Shown here one piece after another: positions 5,529 through 5,947 of a stretch of 5,947 nucleotides of DNA. Position numbers and translations under genes: made by a program. The notes under the pieces were generated by a model that was not told the origin of the DNA, did not search any database, and worked only from the letters and a program-made list of their open reading frames with translations. This DNA comes from Planctomycetota bacterium. GTDB lineage: Bacteria; Planctomycetota; PUPC01. The number at the start of each line of letters is the position of its first letter. Position 1 is the first letter of the stretch. The stretch spans positions 1 through 5,947 of the forward strand of contig PWKM01000246.1 of assembly GCA_003559755.1 (NCBI GenBank), written 5' to 3'.

Positions 5529-5570
5529 GCTTCCCCCGTTCACCCCTTCACCGGTTCCCCCACATTACAC
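5430..5570 (+). repeat. Direct repeat of the GxxExxY 3' end, copy 1
   Basis: The segment covers codon Q101 to the stop and the following 42 bp. It recurs at an offset of exactly 156 bp (5586-5726). The core 5450-5570 matches 5606-5726 at 112 of 121 bases without gaps; the first 20 bp are more diverged. The two coding differences in the core are silent (AAC/AAT, CGA/CGG), and most of the rest fall in the post-stop array. Confidence 0.9.
5529..5570 (-). repeat. Right iteron array R1, directly after the stop codon
   Basis: Read on the minus strand: GTGTAATGTG followed by GGGGAACC, GGTGAAGG, GGTGAACG and GGGGAAGC, again four GGNGAANN octamers. The array begins on the base after the TGA of the complete gene. 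It is non-coding here, so the pattern shared with the left ends points to a DNA- or RNA-level role. Confidence 0.8.
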
Positions 5571-5585
5571 ACCCCCGGACAACCC
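5571..5585. other. Unassigned spacer between R1 and the C-terminal fragment
   Basis: This 15-bp C-rich stretch has no match elsewhere in the window that I can see. It marks the junction between the right end of the complete unit and the remnant that follows. Confidence 0.3.
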
Positions 5586-5684
5586 CAACCGCGCCCGCAC
5601 TTACTCGCGGCCGGGCGGGACATCGGGCTCCTGGTGAATTTCGCGAAGCGGCCGGTCGACGTCCGGAGAGTGGAACTGAAATGA
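5586..5684 (+). pseudogene. GxxExxY gene remnant, C-terminal fragment (about 32 codons)
   Basis: In frame this reads QPRPHLLAAGRDIGLL and continues to VRRVELK and TGA. It matches residues 101-132 of the complete protein at 28 of 32 positions; the last 25 residues are identical. The four changes (V/P, S/P, Y/H, S/L) cluster at the upstream junction. There is no start codon or ribosome binding site, so it is not expected to be translated. With the 47-codon fragment it would account for the two ends of a second copy lacking about codons 48-100. Confidence 0.8.
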
Positions 5685-5726
5685 GTTTCCCCCGTTCACC
5701 CCTTCCCCACTTCTCCCATTTTACAC
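5685..5726 (-). repeat. Right iteron array R2
   Basis: Read on the minus strand: GTGTAAAATG followed by GGAGAAGT, GGGGAAGG, GGTGAACG and GGGGAAAC. All four octamers fit GGNGAANN although six bases differ from R1, so the constrained positions have survived divergence. It begins on the base after the remnant's TGA. Confidence 0.8.
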
Positions 5727-5753
5727 CCCTCAACCTCAAACAAGGATACGAAC

Positions 5754-5947
5754 ATGAGCGGTAACGCATGGAAGTTTGGCGACGACATCTCGACCGACCT
5801 CATCTGCCCCGGGCGGTACTTCTACCTCCGGTCGAACCTGCCCGAGCTCGCCAAACACGTGCTCGAGGACGCCGACCCGGAGTTCGCCGACAAGATGTCG
5901 CCCGGCGATTTCGTGGTCGGCGGCCGCAACTTCGGGCTCGGCTCGAG
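5754..5947 (+). CDS. leuD: 3-isopropylmalate / homoaconitate-type dehydratase small subunit, N-terminal part
   Basis: The 64 codons present encode the start of the aconitase-superfamily small (swivelling) subunit of the short archaeal-type LeuD/HacB family, the partner of LeuC. WKFGDDISTDLICPGRY (6-22) and the start of the substrate-loop motif GGRNFGLGS (56-64) are clear; the usual NFGCGS cysteine is Leu62 here. The YLRS stretch (24-27) lies at the loop that helps set substrate choice in this family. The ATG at 5754 follows AAGGA (5742-5746) by 7 nt. The gene continues past the window end; the family is usually about 160-170 residues. I see no convincing promoter just upstream, so it probably depends on transcription from the leuC promoter through the inserted block. 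Confidence 0.92.
   Translation, partial: MSGNAWKFGDDISTDLICPGRYFYLRSNLPELAKHVLEDADPEFADKMSPGDFVVGGRNFGLGS

Larger units (their letters stand above)
5586..5726 (+). repeat. Direct repeat of the GxxExxY 3' end, copy 2
   Basis: Second copy of the 3' coding end and post-stop array, ending at TTACAC (5721-5726), where similarity to copy 1 stops. It lies 27 bp before the leuD start. Confidence 0.9.
4974..5731 (+). mobile_element. Putative small GxxExxY element, apparently nested in a decayed copy of itself
   Basis: This block separates leuC from leuD and has a symmetrical order: left end, N-terminal gene fragment, left end, complete gene, right end, C-terminal gene fragment, right end. Left ends carry GTGTAA, 4 nt and four GGNGAANN octamers; right ends carry the inverse. 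The outer fragments cover codons 1-47 and about 101-132, in the right order and orientation to be the two halves of one interrupted copy that lost its middle (about 53 codons). No transposase, integrase or reverse transcriptase is present, and no target-site duplication is obvious, so mobility is inferred from structure alone. Independent short duplications on each side of one gene are the main alternative. Confidence 0.5.

Noticed and set aside
4904..5543. Minus-strand frames through the repeat block sharing a MTEPVRARSEPSP start
   Set aside because: The shared start is only the reverse of the duplicated left end, antisense to the GxxExxY gene.
4974..5726. CRISPR array or phage att sites
   Set aside because: There are only two copies of each direct repeat, spacing is filled by gene fragments, and no cas, integrase or tRNA sequence is present.
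5525..5764. 79-codon open frame overlapping the GxxExxY stop (repeated MSFPRSPL)
   Set aside because: It is formed by reading the two right arrays and the remnant in another frame, and overlaps the leuD start. It lacks a ribosome binding site and any recognisable domain.

Overview
The window is GC-rich (roughly two-thirds G+C by eye) bacterial DNA with Shine-Dalgarno leaders, GTG/TTG starts and recognisable -35/-10 boxes. The gene types (a cytoplasmic GH20-like enzyme, an 'archaeal-type' LeuC/LeuD pair, a small ferritin-like protein of the kind linked to encapsulins, and a GxxExxY gene) would suit a planctomycete or related environmental lineage. That assignment is inference from gene content only.

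Layout. Positions 1-333 (minus) hold the N-terminal 111 codons of ruvC. Positions 491-1048 (minus) encode a MntP-family manganese exporter. Positions 1133-1450 (minus) encode a 105-residue ferritin-like protein. A 242-bp divergent promoter region follows. A GH20-like beta-N-acetylhexosaminidase (1693-3597, plus) comes next, ending at a strong hairpin, then a good sigma70-type promoter and the large subunit of an isopropylmalate/homoaconitate-type dehydratase (leuC, 3730-4983, TTG start). The small subunit leuD starts only at 5754 and runs off the window.

The unusual part is the 770 bp between leuC and leuD (4984-5753), which holds a GxxExxY gene (5130-5528; PD-(D/E)XK-like, all expected acidic/Lys/Gln residues present) surrounded by pieces of itself. 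A copy of its first 47 codons with the same leader lies upstream in a 145-bp tandem repeat (142/145 identical). A copy of its last ~32 codons plus 3' flank lies downstream (112/121 identical over the core, offset 156 bp). Every 5' end carries the 42-bp sequence GTGTAA + 4 nt + four octamers GGNGAANN. Every 3' end carries the same thing inverted, starting right after the gene's stop codon. All 16 octamers fit GGNGAANN. The arrangement left end / N-fragment / left end / complete gene / right end / C-fragment / right end looks like a small element nested inside a decayed copy of itself, although two independent local duplications would also explain it.

The left end also acts as a stop-restart module. 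Its GTGTAA supplies the last codon and stop of leuC (and of the 47-aa fragment), GGAGG just before it is a ribosome binding site, and the next gene starts with GTG one base after the stop. The GxxExxY gene therefore appears translationally coupled to leuC. LeuC and LeuD should form one heterodimeric hydro-lyase; ferritin-like protein and MntP are both metal-handling. No functional link between the GH20-like enzyme and its neighbours is visible.
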